Assembly: GCF_014842255.1 (NCBI RefSeq)
Contig: NZ_JACYVH010000004.1
Span: 98,399-162,398 of the forward strand
From: Frigoribacterium sp. CFBP 13712
GTDB taxonomy: Bacteria > Actinomycetota > Actinomycetes > Actinomycetales > Microbacteriaceae
Reading direction: 5' to 3'
Length of the DNA: 64,000 bases
In this document: piece after piece, positions 1 through 9,873 of the stretch
Position numbering within the stretch: the stretch's first letter is position 1
Layout of the letters: each line of letters opens with the position of its first letter
Program-made: the position numbers and the translations under genes
Notes under the pieces: generated by a model
Database searches by the model: none
Told to the model about the DNA's origin: nothing
Seen by the model: only the letters and a program-made list of their open reading frames with translations

Positions 1-78
1 CCCGGCGAGCACGGGAACCCGCCGAACCACCCGGCTAGCACCGAAACCCACCGGAGCCCGGAGCCGAGGAGGCGCGGG
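1..78. repeat. Intergenic DNA with probable partial palindromic repeat and one copy of the abundant motif
   Basis: The first 30 bases resemble the right half of the palindromic element found twice at 44298-44557 (shared core AACCCGCCGAACC), so the window may begin inside a degraded copy. Bases 66-80 carry the abundant motif (GAGGAGGCGCGGGTA). The motif's final TA merges into the -10 box of the next gene. No coding sequence is seen. Confidence 0.4.
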
Positions 79-84
79 TAGCGT
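79..84 (+). promoter_or_regulatory. Leaderless -10 box (TAGCGT) of DUF429 gene
   Basis: TAGCGT lies exactly 7 nt before the GTG start at 92 and there is no Shine-Dalgarno sequence between them. This matches the leaderless pattern seen before many other genes here. Confidence 0.5.
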
Positions 85-91
85 CCCCGAC

Positions 92-1003
92 GTGACCTCA
101 CCCCGCTTCGTCGGCATCGACCTCGCCTGGCGCGACTCGACCCCGGCGCGACCCGCGAACGAGACCGGTCTCGCCGTGATCGACGCCGACGGCACGGTGC
201 TCGACGCCGGCTGGGCGCGCGGCGTCGACGAGGTCGTCGAGTGGATCGGCGCCTGGGCGACCCCGGGCTCGTCGATCGCGATCGACGCCCCGGTGCTCGT
301 GCCGAACGCGACGGGCATGCGGCCGAGCGAGCGGGAGGTGGCGCGCGCCTACGGTCGCTGGCACGTCGCGGCCAACGCGAGCAGCGCCTCCTTGGCGTGG
401 CTGGGCGGTCGCACCCTCGGCGAGCGCCTCGAGTCGGCGGGGATGGTCTACGACGACGGCGTGGCCGAGGTGCCGGCCGATCGGTCGTCGTACTTCGAGT
501 GCTACCCGTACACGACGCTGGTCGGCATGTCCGAGCTGGGCTACGAGACCCGGCGGCCGCGCTACAAGCGACCCGACACGACGCTGCCGCTCGCCGATCG
601 CCGGGCCGCGCGGGCCGCGGTCTGCGACGACCTGATCGCCCGCATGAGTGCCCTGGACTCGGCCACCCCGCCGCTGTCGCTCGCGTCGCACACGGTGTCG
701 CGCCTCCTCGTCGACGAGCCCTCGCCGCTCGTCGACCGGGCCTACAAGCACCGGGAGGACCTCCTCGACGCGCTGCTCTGCGCCTGGACGGCGTCGATCA
801 GGGTGCGGACGCCGGGGCGGCTGCAGGTGCTTGGCAGCACGACGGAGCCCGACGAGCGAGGGAGGCGCGCGACGCTCCTCGCGCCGGCCCGCGACTCGCA
901 GCGGCTGGCTCCCGCGCCGCGGGCTCTCGGCCGCCCGGAGACGTCGGGCCGCACGCCCGGCGCCCCGGCCCAGGGCGCACCGGACCGGGGCGCACCGGCC
1001 TAG
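92..1003 (+). CDS. DUF429 family protein
   Basis: A 303-residue protein with the hallmarks of the DUF429 family, a predicted RNase H-like fold of unknown function: GIDLAW (residues 8-13), AIDAPV (63-68), ECYPYT (136-141) and YKRP (158-161). The acidic residues in the first two motifs are where a nuclease-like fold would bind metal; that activity is inferred. The last 50 or so residues are a Pro/Ala/Gly/Arg-rich tail that most family members would not have. It starts at GTG 7 nt after TAGCGT and has no ribosome site. Its TAG stop overlaps the stop of the convergent YchJ-like gene (shared CTAG). Confidence 0.85.
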   Translation: MTSPRFVGIDLAWRDSTPARPANETGLAVIDADGTVLDAGWARGVDEVVEWIGAWATPGSSIAIDAPVLVPNATGMRPSEREVARAYGRWHVAANASSASLAWLGGRTLGERLESAGMVYDDGVAEVPADRSSYFECYPYTTLVGMSELGYETRRPRYKRPDTTLPLADRRAARAAVCDDLIARMSALDSATPPLSLASHTVSRLLVDEPSPLVDRAYKHREDLLDALLCAWTASIRVRTPGRLQVLGSTTEPDERGRRATLLAPARDSQRLAPAPRALGRPETSGRTPGAPAQGAPDRGAPA

Positions 1004-1386
1004 GAGACGTCGCCGTCGATGTACAGCCAGCGCCGGTCGCGGTCGCGTACGAACCGGCTCGCCTCGTGCTGCACGTGCACCTCACCGTCGGTCTTCGAGT
1101 GCGCCTCGAACTCGACGACGCCCGTGTCGTCGAAGGGACCGCCTCGCTCGGTGCGGAGGATGTCGAGCCGGAACCAGCGGGTGCCGGCCTCGACCTCGAG
1201 CGCGGTCGGCCGGGTCGACGGGTGCCAGGTGGCGGCGAGGTAGGGGGCGTCGCGCAGCGAGTAGGCGGTGTAGCGCGAGCGCATCAGACGCTCGGCGGTC
1301 GGCGCCGCGGCACCGCGGTGCAGGGGGCCGCAGCAGTCGCCGTAGACGTCTCCGCTCAGGCAGGGGCAGCGGGCGGTGTCATCCAT
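1000..1386 (-). CDS. YchJ family protein (UPF0225), SEC-C-like metal-binding N-terminus
   Basis: 128 residues. The N-terminus has a cysteine-rich CPCLSGDVYGDCCGPLH stretch (residues 7-23) resembling the SEC-C zinc motif, followed by the ERLMRSRYTAY signature typical of YchJ/UPF0225 proteins (NTF2-like fold). The biochemical role of the family is not established. Zinc binding is inferred from the cysteine spacing. It is convergent with the DUF429 gene, the two stop codons sharing the sequence CTAG. The start has a GAGAAT box 6 nt upstream and no clear ribosome site, so the mRNA may be leaderless. Confidence 0.85.
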   Translation of the reverse strand: MDDTARCPCLSGDVYGDCCGPLHRGAAAPTAERLMRSRYTAYSLRDAPYLAATWHPSTRPTALEVEAGTRWFRLDILRTERGGPFDDTGVVEFEAHSKTDGEVHVQHEASRFVRDRDRRWLYIDGDVS

Positions 1387-1453
1387 CCCGCCATTCTCGC
1401 CGGTCGGCGCAGGGGGCCGCGGCGGCGGCGGCGCCGGCAGCGGCGGGCGGCGT

Positions 1454-1867
1454 TCAGGCGGCCTCGCCGGCGATGTTGACCATCCAGTGGATGCCGTACC
1501 GGTCGGTGACCATGCCGAAGCTGTCGCCCCAGGGGGCCTTCTCGAGCGGGACGCCGACGACGCCGCCCTCCGAGAGCCCGGCGAAGTAGGCCGTGAGCTC
1601 GTCGGCGTCGTCGCCGGACAGCGACAGCGAGATGGAGTTCTCGCTCTCGAGGGGGATGTCGTCGGGGCGGTCGGAGGCCATCAGCAGCATGCCGTTCGCC
1701 GCGATCAGCTGGCCGTGCATGAGGCGGTCCTTCTCGGCCGGGCCGCCCATGCCGAACTCGCCGAAGGTGCTGACCGTGTACTCACCGCCGAACACCGAGC
1801 GGTAGAAGTCGAGCGCCTCGCGCGCCGTGTCGCGGAAGGCCAGGTACGGGGTGAGCTGGGTGGGCAT
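1454..1867 (-). CDS. VOC family protein (PhnB-like glyoxalase/bleomycin-resistance fold)
   Basis: 137 residues opening with TPYLAFRDTAREALDFYRSV, the usual start of PhnB-like VOC-superfamily proteins, and ending in the matching half-domain FGMVTDRYGIHWMVNI. Members are small metal-dependent or metal-lost enzymes and binding proteins; the substrate cannot be told. Two ATGs occur in tandem (1870 and 1867). AGAGGAG is only 2 nt from the first but 5 nt from the second, so the second is preferred. Likely monocistronic. Confidence 0.88.
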   Translation of the reverse strand: MPTQLTPYLAFRDTAREALDFYRSVFGGEYTVSTFGEFGMGGPAEKDRLMHGQLIAANGMLLMASDRPDDIPLESENSISLSLSGDDADELTAYFAGLSEGGVVGVPLEKAPWGDSFGMVTDRYGIHWMVNIAGEAA

Positions 1868-2012
1868 CATCGCTCCTCTTCGTCGGTGACGGCAGCATGG
1901 CACCGGTCGACCGCCGACGGAACCCCTTGCGGCGTCCTCATCCGCGACTCCCGTCCGGGGGCGACCCGAACTGGGCCTCGTCGGGCTCGGCGCCGGGTGG
2001 CACAGTGACACG

Positions 2013-2408
2013 ATGAGCACCTCGCCCGGCGACGGCCCGCACGCCGTGCACGACGCCGAGCTCGTGTTCGCGCACGTGCGCGCGGTGGTCGGCGACCGGG
2101 CCACCCGCCAGGCGTCGCCCCGGCTGTCGGCACGACTGACGGCGCGGGCGCTGCGACGCGCCGGGTTCCACCACGTGACCGGCGAGCGGCTCACCGCCGG
2201 TGATCTGCGCCGCGACCGCACCCAGTTCTTCGACCGCAGCGAGACGGTGCTCGTCGAGGTGCTCGCGCTGCCGCGCTGGTTCTACGGCCTGTACGTCGAG
2301 CCGAACACCCCGACCTGCACGCAGTGGGCCGAGGTGACGGCCGTGCTCGACGAGCTCGGCCGCCGCGTCGACGCCCGCCTCGCCCCGGCCGACGACTTCG
2401 CCCACTGA
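2013..2408 (+). CDS. Hypothetical protein, 131 aa
   Basis: I do not recognise this protein. It is soluble, basic in the first half (many Arg) and has an aromatic patch in the second half (PRWFYGLYVEPNTPTCTQW). It has no signal peptide or membrane segment. The start lacks a ribosome site. CACAGT lies 6 nt upstream, a poor match to the leaderless -10 box. It is divergent from the VOC gene and 65 nt upstream of the phosphoesterase, which has its own promoter. Confidence 0.7.
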   Translation: MSTSPGDGPHAVHDAELVFAHVRAVVGDRATRQASPRLSARLTARALRRAGFHHVTGERLTAGDLRRDRTQFFDRSETVLVEVLALPRWFYGLYVEPNTPTCTQWAEVTAVLDELGRRVDARLAPADDFAH

Positions 2409-2460
2409 CCCCGCTCGCCCGCGTCGCGGCCCGTCGCGATCGGATGTCGGCGGCCGTCTC

Positions 2461-2466
2461 TACGCT
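2461..2466 (+). promoter_or_regulatory. Leaderless -10 box (TACGCT) of metallophosphoesterase
   Basis: TACGCT ends 6 nt before the ATG at 2473, with no Shine-Dalgarno in the gap. Confidence 0.5.
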
Positions 2467-2472
2467 GACCTC

Positions 2473-3363
2473 ATGCAGCCACTCGCGCCGGGGGCCCTCC
2501 GCCTCGTCCATGTCAGCGACTCCCACCTGACCGGCGACGGCACCCTGCACCAGGGCGTCGTCGACACCACTGCGGCGCTCGACCGGGTGCTGGCCGAGGC
2601 GGGGCGGGTCGAGGGGGTGCGACTGCTCGTCGGGTCGGGCGACCTGTCCGACGACGGCAGCAGCGCCTCCTACCGTCTGCTGCGCGGTCGGCTCGACTCC
2701 TGGGCGGCGCCACGGGGTGCGGCCGTCGCGCTGGTGCCCGGCAACCACGATCTGCGGGCGGGTTTCGCCGAGGTGTTCGGCGGAGACCCCGATGCGCCGC
2801 TCGACCGCGTCGTCGAGGTCGACGGCTGGCGCGTGATCGGGCTCGACACCTCGGTGCCGGGCGCCGGCTACGGCGACCTCCGCCCGCGCCAGCTCGATCT
2901 GCTGCGCGATCTGCTCGCGACCCCCGCCGCGCGGGGCACCGTGCTGGTGCTGCACCACCCGCCGCTGCCCGCACCGACCACGCTGCACGAGGCCCTGGCC
3001 CTCCGCGCTCCGGAGGCGCTGGCTGCGGTCATCGACGGAACCGACGTCAGGGTCGTGCTCGCCGGCCATTACCACCACCACATCGTCGGCGACCTCGCCG
3101 GCGTGCCCGTCATCGTGGCCCCCGGGGTCGCCAACGACACCGACGTCGCGGCGCCGGAGGGCACGGAGCGCGCCGTGCGCGGGTCGGGCTTCGTCGTCGT
3201 GGACATCGAGCCCATGGACGTCGAGCCCGGCGGCGGGCACGTCGGCGGCGTCCGATCGACGGTCGTGCGGGTGTACGACGCCCACGACGGCGACGAGGTC
3301 TTCTCACTCGATCGCGACACGGTCGAGCGGATCGCCGCGGAAGCCGGGCCGCCGCGCGACTGA
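2473..3363 (+). CDS. Metallophosphoesterase, CpdA-like (cyclic-nucleotide/nucleoside phosphodiesterase family)
   Basis: 296 residues with all five calcineurin-like phosphoesterase motifs in order: DSH (16-18), GDLSDDG (56-62), GNHD (90-93), LHHPP (about 160) and GHYHHH (about 199-204). These supply the ligands of a two-metal centre. The layout is that of the class III cyclic phosphodiesterase/CpdA group; the true substrate (cAMP, phospholipid or other) is not determined by sequence. It is cytoplasmic, with no signal peptide. Probably transcribed alone as a leaderless mRNA. Confidence 0.88.
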   Translation: MQPLAPGALRLVHVSDSHLTGDGTLHQGVVDTTAALDRVLAEAGRVEGVRLLVGSGDLSDDGSSASYRLLRGRLDSWAAPRGAAVALVPGNHDLRAGFAEVFGGDPDAPLDRVVEVDGWRVIGLDTSVPGAGYGDLRPRQLDLLRDLLATPAARGTVLVLHHPPLPAPTTLHEALALRAPEALAAVIDGTDVRVVLAGHYHHHIVGDLAGVPVIVAPGVANDTDVAAPEGTERAVRGSGFVVVDIEPMDVEPGGGHVGGVRSTVVRVYDAHDGDEVFSLDRDTVERIAAEAGPPRD

Positions 3364-3499
3364 CACGAGCCGCATGACGATGACGACCGGAGGGCCCGCG
3401 GGCGGGCCCGGCACCCCGGCCGTCCAGCCCCTTGGCGTACGCTCGCAGCACACGCGGGCAGCGCCCGCACCCCTTGTCGCACAACCAGGAGGAGCCCGC

Positions 3500-4516
3500 A
3501 TGCGCGTGGTCGTCGTCGGAGCCACGGGCAATCTGGGCACGGCCCTCCTCAGACGCCTGCAGGCCGAGCCCCGCGTGACCGAGCTCGCCGGTGTCGCACG
3601 CCGCGGGCCGCGCTCGGCCTCGCCGCCCTACGGCGACGTCACCTGGTTCGGCATCGACATCGGCGACGACGCCGCCCCCGAGCAGCTCGCCGCCGCGTTC
3701 GCCGGGGCCGACGCCGTCGTCCACCTCGGGTGGGCGCTGCAGCCCAGCCACGATCGCGACGCCATGTACCGGACCAACGTGACCGGCACCTCCCACGTCC
3801 TCGATGCCGTCGTGCGCGCCCGGGTTCCGCACGTGCTGATCGCCAGCTCGGTCGGCGCCTACAGCCGCGGCCCCAAGGGGCGCCGGGTCGACGAGTCGTA
3901 CAAGACGCGCGGCGTGCGGCACTCGAGCTACTCGTCGTACAAGGCGACGAACGAGAGCGTGCTCGACGGGTTCTCGCGGCAGCACCCCGACGTCGTCGTG
4001 ACGCGGATGCGCCCCGGGCTGGTGTTCCAGGCCGCGGCGGCGCGCGAGATCGTCGGGCTCTTCGCCGGGCGCTGGGTGCCGACCACCTGGCTCAGCCGGT
4101 TCCGACCGCCGTTCCTGCCGCTGTCGCCCCGCTTCGTCTCGCAGGTGGTGCACGCCGACGACGTCGCCGACGCCTTCTGGCGCGCCATCGACCGGCGGGC
4201 AGGGGGCGCGTTCAACCTCGCTGCCGAGCCCCTCGTCGACTCGTACTCGATCGCCGAGGCGTTCGGCAGCCGCGTCGTGCCCGTGCCCTACCGGGTGCTG
4301 CGCACCGCCGCGCTCGTGACCTGGCTGCTGCGCCTCCAGCCGACCGAGCCCGGCTGGCTCGACATCGCCGCGAAGATCCCGGCGATGTCGACCGAGAAGG
4401 CCCGTCGCGAGCTGGGCTGGGCTCCGACCCGCACGGCCGACGAGACCCTGCGCGAGTTCGTCGGCGGACTCGCCGCCGGCACGTCGAACGAGGCGTCGCA
4501 CCCCCTCAGCGGCTGA
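3500..4516 (+). CDS. NAD-dependent epimerase/dehydratase family protein (extended SDR)
   Basis: 338 residues. A Rossmann glycine motif GATGNLG (7-13) and the SDR catalytic pair Y144-x3-K148 (YSSYK) define an extended short-chain dehydrogenase of the NAD(P)-dependent sugar epimerase type. The substrate is unknown. The start at 3500 is chosen because AGGAGGAG sits 5 nt upstream and the Rossmann strand MRVVVVGA begins there; an upstream in-frame start would add 42 low-complexity residues. The aminotransferase follows 55 nt downstream with its own ribosome site, so the two may be co-transcribed. Confidence 0.9.
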   Translation: MRVVVVGATGNLGTALLRRLQAEPRVTELAGVARRGPRSASPPYGDVTWFGIDIGDDAAPEQLAAAFAGADAVVHLGWALQPSHDRDAMYRTNVTGTSHVLDAVVRARVPHVLIASSVGAYSRGPKGRRVDESYKTRGVRHSSYSSYKATNESVLDGFSRQHPDVVVTRMRPGLVFQAAAAREIVGLFAGRWVPTTWLSRFRPPFLPLSPRFVSQVVHADDVADAFWRAIDRRAGGAFNLAAEPLVDSYSIAEAFGSRVVPVPYRVLRTAALVTWLLRLQPTEPGWLDIAAKIPAMSTEKARRELGWAPTRTADETLREFVGGLAAGTSNEASHPLSG

Positions 4517-4571
4517 CCCGCGCCTCCGCCGCCACCACCAGCGCCACCGCCGCCGACCGAGGAGAACCGCC

Positions 4572-5474
4572 GTGTCCGACCTGCCCCCCGCCTCCCTCGT
4601 CGTCGTCGACCGGCCGATGCGGGGCACGCCGCCCCGGGGCCCCGGCGACGTCGGCTTCCGGCTCGTCGACCCCGACAGCATGACGATCCACGTCACCGAC
4701 CTCGGGGTCACCCGAGGCGACGGCGTCTTCGAGGGCCTGGGCGTCGTCGACGGGGCGGTGCAGGCGCTCGAGCCGCATCTCCTGCGCCTGGCGCGGTCGG
4801 CCGCCATGCTCGATCTGCCCGAGCTCGACCTCGACGTCTTCCGCGCCGCGTGTCTCGCCTCGGCCGCCGCGCACGAGCCGGCTCCGTTCCTGCTGCAGAA
4901 GCTCGTCGTCACCCGGGGCATCGAAGGCGGCGACGGCACCCCCACCGCCTGGGTGCGGACCGCCGTGATGGACGACCCCGCGCCCGAGCGCCGACAGGGC
5001 ATCTCGGTGGTCTCGCTCGACCGCGGTTACCGGCACGACGTGGCCGAGACGTCGCCGTGGCTGCTGCAGGGGGCCAAGACGCTGTCGTACGCCGTCAACA
5101 AGAGCGTGCTGCGCGAGGCCGCCCGCCGCGGTGCCGACGACGTCCTCTTCGTCAGCAGCGACGGCTACGCGCTCGAGGGTCCGTCCGCCTCGCTGATCGC
5201 CCGCTTCGGCGACCGGTACGTGACGCCGCGCACCGACCAGGGGATCCTCGCCGGCACGACCCAGGCGGCCGCGTTCGACGCACTCGGACGACGCGGAGTG
5301 ACCGTCGAGTACGCGCTGCTGACGCTCGAGCAGGTGCGTCGGGCCGACGCGCTCTGGCTGGTCTCCAGCGGTCGGCAGATCGCGCCCCTCACGTCGCTCG
5401 ACGGCGTCGCGCTGGTCGTCGACCACGACGAGACCGAGCGCCTCGGCGAGGCCCTCGTCGGGCGGCGGAGCTGA
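4572..5474 (+). CDS. Aminotransferase class IV (aminodeoxychorismate lyase/branched-chain aminotransferase-like)
   Basis: 300 residues of the fold-type IV PLP family. K169 in QGAKTLSYAVN is the expected Schiff-base lysine, GVTRGDGVFEG (46-56) is the N-terminal active-site strand, and the LAGTT loop near residue 230 holds the PLP phosphate. The family includes PabC (4-amino-4-deoxychorismate lyase, folate pathway) and branched-chain/D-amino acid aminotransferases. PabC-like is the best guess. It starts at GTG behind GAGGAGA. Confidence 0.87.
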   Translation: MSDLPPASLVVVDRPMRGTPPRGPGDVGFRLVDPDSMTIHVTDLGVTRGDGVFEGLGVVDGAVQALEPHLLRLARSAAMLDLPELDLDVFRAACLASAAAHEPAPFLLQKLVVTRGIEGGDGTPTAWVRTAVMDDPAPERRQGISVVSLDRGYRHDVAETSPWLLQGAKTLSYAVNKSVLREAARRGADDVLFVSSDGYALEGPSASLIARFGDRYVTPRTDQGILAGTTQAAAFDALGRRGVTVEYALLTLEQVRRADALWLVSSGRQIAPLTSLDGVALVVDHDETERLGEALVGRRS

Positions 5475-5661
5475 CGCTGGCCCGCCCCTTCGGCACCGGC
5501 GGAGACAGCCGACGAACCCCGTTGTCCATGATGCGAACGGACTCCGTCGGCGACTGGACGACCCTCGGAGCCGGTGCGAGAGTGACGGTGCACCGGTTCA
5601 CGGCGGTGCGACACCAGTTCCCCTCACGGTGACCACAGGGACACCAGAAATGAGTTGAACC
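5475..5661. other. Intergenic region upstream of small-ORF unit
   Basis: About 190 nt between the aminotransferase and the first small ORF. It has no obvious -10 box, riboswitch or terminator. It is comparable in position to the leader before the second small-ORF unit at 57948, but I see no shared sequence. Confidence 0.3.
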
Positions 5662-5763
5662 ATGATCTCCACCCCCGATTCGATCTCCTCCCCCGCCGTC
5701 CTCGACCTGGCCGAGACCCAGCCGCTCGACCTGGCCGCCCTCTTCGCGGCGGACGCCCGATGA
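5662..5763 (+). CDS. Small hypothetical ORF, 33 aa (first of a two-ORF unit)
   Basis: An ATG-initiated 33-codon frame encoding a short Leu/Ala-rich peptide (ending LDLAALFAADAR). Its TGA stop overlaps the ATG of the next ORF (ATGA). No strong ribosome site is visible (weak AGAAATGAG upstream). Support comes from the coupled overlap and from the parallel unit at 57948-58222, where a small membrane peptide is likewise joined to a homologue of the second ORF. Function unknown. Confidence 0.45.
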   Translation: MISTPDSISSPAVLDLAETQPLDLAALFAADAR

Positions 5764-6011
5764 GCGCCGCATCCCTCGAGCGCCTCTCGCACGAGGCGCT
5801 GGTCGCGCACATCCGCAGCCGTGTCGACACGTCGAGCGAGAGCTTCTACCGCCGCGAGGTCGGCGTCTCGGCCGTGCGCATCACCGCGTACCCGAAGCGC
5901 CGCCGCGCCTCCACCGCGCTCGCCTCGCAGCCCGAGACGCCCGCCGCCTCGAGCGAGCCCACCTACGCCGACTTCCTGCGCGGCACCCGGTCGGAGCTCG
6001 CCTCCGCCTGA
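5760..6011 (+). CDS. Small hypothetical protein, 83 aa, with SLERLSHEALVAHIRSRV motif
   Basis: 83 residues. The N-terminus (about residues 5-22) carries LERLSHEALVAHIRSRV, which matches LQSLTHEQLVAVVRGTV in the 41-residue protein at 58097. Both ORFs begin on a start codon overlapping the stop of a tiny upstream ORF. The rest is basic (YPKRRR near 44-49) with an Ala/Ser/Pro linker and a C-terminal YADFLRGTRSELASA. The shared segment would form one amphipathic helix. No known family is recognised. A strong hairpin follows directly (6021-6069). Confidence 0.65.
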   Translation: MSAASLERLSHEALVAHIRSRVDTSSESFYRREVGVSAVRITAYPKRRRASTALASQPETPAASSEPTYADFLRGTRSELASA

Positions 6012-6020
6012 CCCCGCACG

Positions 6021-6069
6021 ACACGAAGGGCCCATTCCGCCGACCGGCGGCGCGGGCCCTTCTGCGTGT
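6021..6069. terminator. Hairpin terminator, probably bidirectional
   Basis: ACACGAAGGGCCC pairs with GGGCCCTTCTGCGTGT across a 20-nt GC-rich loop. It ends the small-ORF unit on the plus strand. Confidence 0.65.
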
Positions 6070-6092
6070 CGGCCTCCGACGTCGCTACGACC
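6053..6092. repeat. Start of motif-rich spacer downstream of glgX
   Basis: This is the boundary between the terminator stem and a spacer (to 6201) that holds four copies of the abundant motif, near 6107, 6153, 6179 and 6203. No gene is visible. Confidence 0.3.
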
Positions 6093-6152
6093 GCCCTCGG
6101 AGGCCGGACCGCGCCTCCTGAACCGCCAGGTCGCGACGTGCGGGCGGCACCG

Positions 6153-6192
6153 GCACCGCGCCTCCTGACCGGCGGCCGAGGAGGCGCGGTGC
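6153..6192. repeat. Inverted pair of the abundant motif (14-bp arms)
   Basis: GCACCGCGCCTCCT (6153-6166) faces AGGAGGCGCGGTGC (6179-6192), perfect 14-bp arms around a 12-nt spacer. It lies between the terminator of the small-ORF unit and the end of glgX. A further copy at 6203-6214 supplies the last codons and the stop of glgX. Confidence 0.75.
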
Positions 6193-6201
6193 GGCACGTG
6201 C

Positions 6202-8250
<2,049 letters not shown>

Positions 8251-8446
8251 TGATCCAGATGTACAGCAGCGGCGCGCGCGAGGGCCAAGCTGAGCGGTCG
8301 GGCCGCCCGCCGTACCCCGCGCTGCCCTGCCGCCCCGGCCCGCGCCCTGCCGCCCCGGCCCGCGCCCTGCCGCCCCGGCCCGCGCCTGCGCCGCGCCACC
8401 CCGCCCTGCCACCCAGCCCCCCCCCGCCCCGCCCCGCCCCGCCCCA
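8251..8446. repeat. Tandem GC-rich repeats (20-bp unit x3, then CCCCG runs)
   Basis: Around 8324-8386 a 20-bp unit (CCTGCCGCCCCGGCCCGCGC) is repeated three times. From 8415 to 8445 CCCCG runs are repeated. The region reads as simple-sequence DNA, G-rich on the minus strand. No gene is visible. The C-rich end abuts the left hairpin of the DUF559 cassette. Confidence 0.8.
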
Positions 8447-8516
8447 GCGATGAACCGCGTTCGCGAAGATGAACTGCGATCTATCGCGGTTCATCTTCGC
8501 GAACGCGGTTCATCGC
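8447..8516. repeat. Left hairpin repeat of the DUF559 cassette (34-bp stem)
   Basis: Arms 8447-8480 and 8483-8516 are complementary over 34 positions with one G-T pair and a 2-nt centre (CT). The 64 bp at 8450-8513 recur at 9673-9736 with one difference. The stem is too long and the loop too short for an ordinary terminator. Confidence 0.9.
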
Positions 8517-8626
8517 GGCTCACAGGCCGACGAGACGACTCCTCCACACCGGCGTTCCGCCCCTCTCGGTACACAGCCCAGGAGGCGCGAGCCGGCCTGG
8601 CGACTCCGGGTCGCCACGATCGGTGC

Positions 8627-9676
8627 ATGACCCCGACAGACCCCCGCCGCTGCCCGATCGTCTACGCCGCCGGCCATGGCGCCGGGACGCGAGAGCAGCG
8701 GCGCCTCCAGCTGAGTGCGCTGCGAGGCGATCTCATCCGCATCCACAGGGGCGTCTACGTCGCAGCAGACGTCTGGAGCGGACTCGACGCGCGCGGACGG
8801 CATGTGGTCCTCACCCGAGCCGTGACCGCCGGCCTCGACGAACGGTGCGTCATCGGACACCACACCGCCGCGGCCGTATGGGGCCTGCCTCGCGTGCACG
8901 ACGACTACGGCGACGTGGTGACCGTGTTCGACCCGAGACGCTCGACGACCAGCAGGTCCACGCACCTCCTGCGGCGTCCCGGCATGGTGACACCCGACGA
9001 CCAGGTCGTGGATGATGGGCTGCGGCTCACGACCATCGAACGGACCGCGGTCGACGTCGCACGGACGGCGTCGTTCGCCGACGCGGTGCTCTGCGTCGAC
9101 GCCGTCCTGCGGCGGCTCGTCCTGCCCCACGTCGATCGACCACTGGACCCGGTGGTCGTCCGAGCCCTCGATTCGCGGCGAGCCGATCTGCTCGGCCGGT
9201 TGGGCCCTCCGTCGCATCCCGGCAACCGCTCTGCGCGACGCGTCCTCGAATTCGCGTCGCCCCTGGCCGAGAGCGCCGGGGAGTCGTTGTTGCGCGTCGT
9301 CCTGTTCGAACTGGGCCTGTCGCACGTCGAGCTGCAACGGGTCTGCAGAGATCGGGGCCGCTTCGCCGGGCGATGCGACGCCTTCCTGGCCGAGCTCGGA
9401 GTGGCCATCGAGTTCGACGGCCACGCCAAGCTGACCGACCCCGAGATGCTGCAGGGACGGCGACCGGCAGACGTCCTGCGGGAGCGGAGTCGGCGGGACC
9501 GGCGCCTCCTCGGTGACCCTGCGATCCGCGTCGTCGTGCACTGCGAGTACATCGACCTCGTCCAGCCCGAGAGGCTCGTCGGACTGCTTCGTTCAGCCGG
9601 GGTGCCGCTCGACCCTCGTCGCGTGACCGCCGCCGCTCGCATCGCCCGTCGGCGCTTCACGGGCATGACGTCATGA
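8627..9676 (+). CDS. AbiEi-like winged-helix plus DUF559-like endonuclease-fold protein
   Basis: 349 residues. Residues about 20-60 (REQRRLQLSALRGDLIRIHRGVYV) look like the winged-helix start of AbiEi-type antitoxins, and HTAAAVWGLP follows in the usual place. The C-terminal part has the VAIEFDGHAK motif (about 260-269) seen in DUF559/Vsr-like restriction-endonuclease folds. Such fused proteins are common in Actinobacteria and their role is unknown; no partner toxin gene is adjacent. Unusually, near-identical hairpins lie 110 nt upstream and directly at the stop codon: the TGA stop is part of the right hairpin. Start at 8627 is chosen because upstream codons read through hairpin DNA. Confidence 0.75.
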   Translation: MTPTDPRRCPIVYAAGHGAGTREQRRLQLSALRGDLIRIHRGVYVAADVWSGLDARGRHVVLTRAVTAGLDERCVIGHHTAAAVWGLPRVHDDYGDVVTVFDPRRSTTSRSTHLLRRPGMVTPDDQVVDDGLRLTTIERTAVDVARTASFADAVLCVDAVLRRLVLPHVDRPLDPVVVRALDSRRADLLGRLGPPSHPGNRSARRVLEFASPLAESAGESLLRVVLFELGLSHVELQRVCRDRGRFAGRCDAFLAELGVAIEFDGHAKLTDPEMLQGRRPADVLRERSRRDRRLLGDPAIRVVVHCEYIDLVQPERLVGLLRSAGVPLDPRRVTAAARIARRRFTGMTS

Positions 9677-9736
9677 ACCGCGTTCGCGAAGATGAACTGC
9701 GATCTATCGCGGTTCATCTTCGCGAACGCGGTTTAT
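9673..9736. repeat. Right hairpin repeat of the DUF559 cassette
   Basis: Direct copy of 8450-8513, 63 of 64 bases identical, again an almost perfect palindrome with CT at its centre. Its first bases (ATGA) include the stop codon of the DUF559 gene. Confidence 0.9.
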
Positions 9737-9855
9737 CGCGGGGCGGGGCGGGGCGGGGCGAGCCGGGGCGGGGCGAGCCGGGGCGGGGCGAGCCGGGGCG
9801 GGGCGAGCCGGGGTGGGGCGAGCGAGGCGGGGCCGGGCCGGGGCGTGGCGAGCGC
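9737..9855. repeat. GGGGC runs and 15-bp tandem repeat
   Basis: GGGGC is repeated right after the hairpin, then a 15-bp unit GAGCCGGGGCGGGGC is repeated four times from 9760. The plus strand is G-rich here, the mirror image of the C-rich run left of the cassette. G-quadruplex formation is plausible. Confidence 0.8.
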
Positions 9856-9873
9856 AGAGCGCCTCGCGCGGGG

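Noticed and set aside
8627-9676. Second complete AbiE system
   Set aside because: Only an AbiEi-like N-terminus is present and no AbiEii-type nucleotidyltransferase is adjacent.
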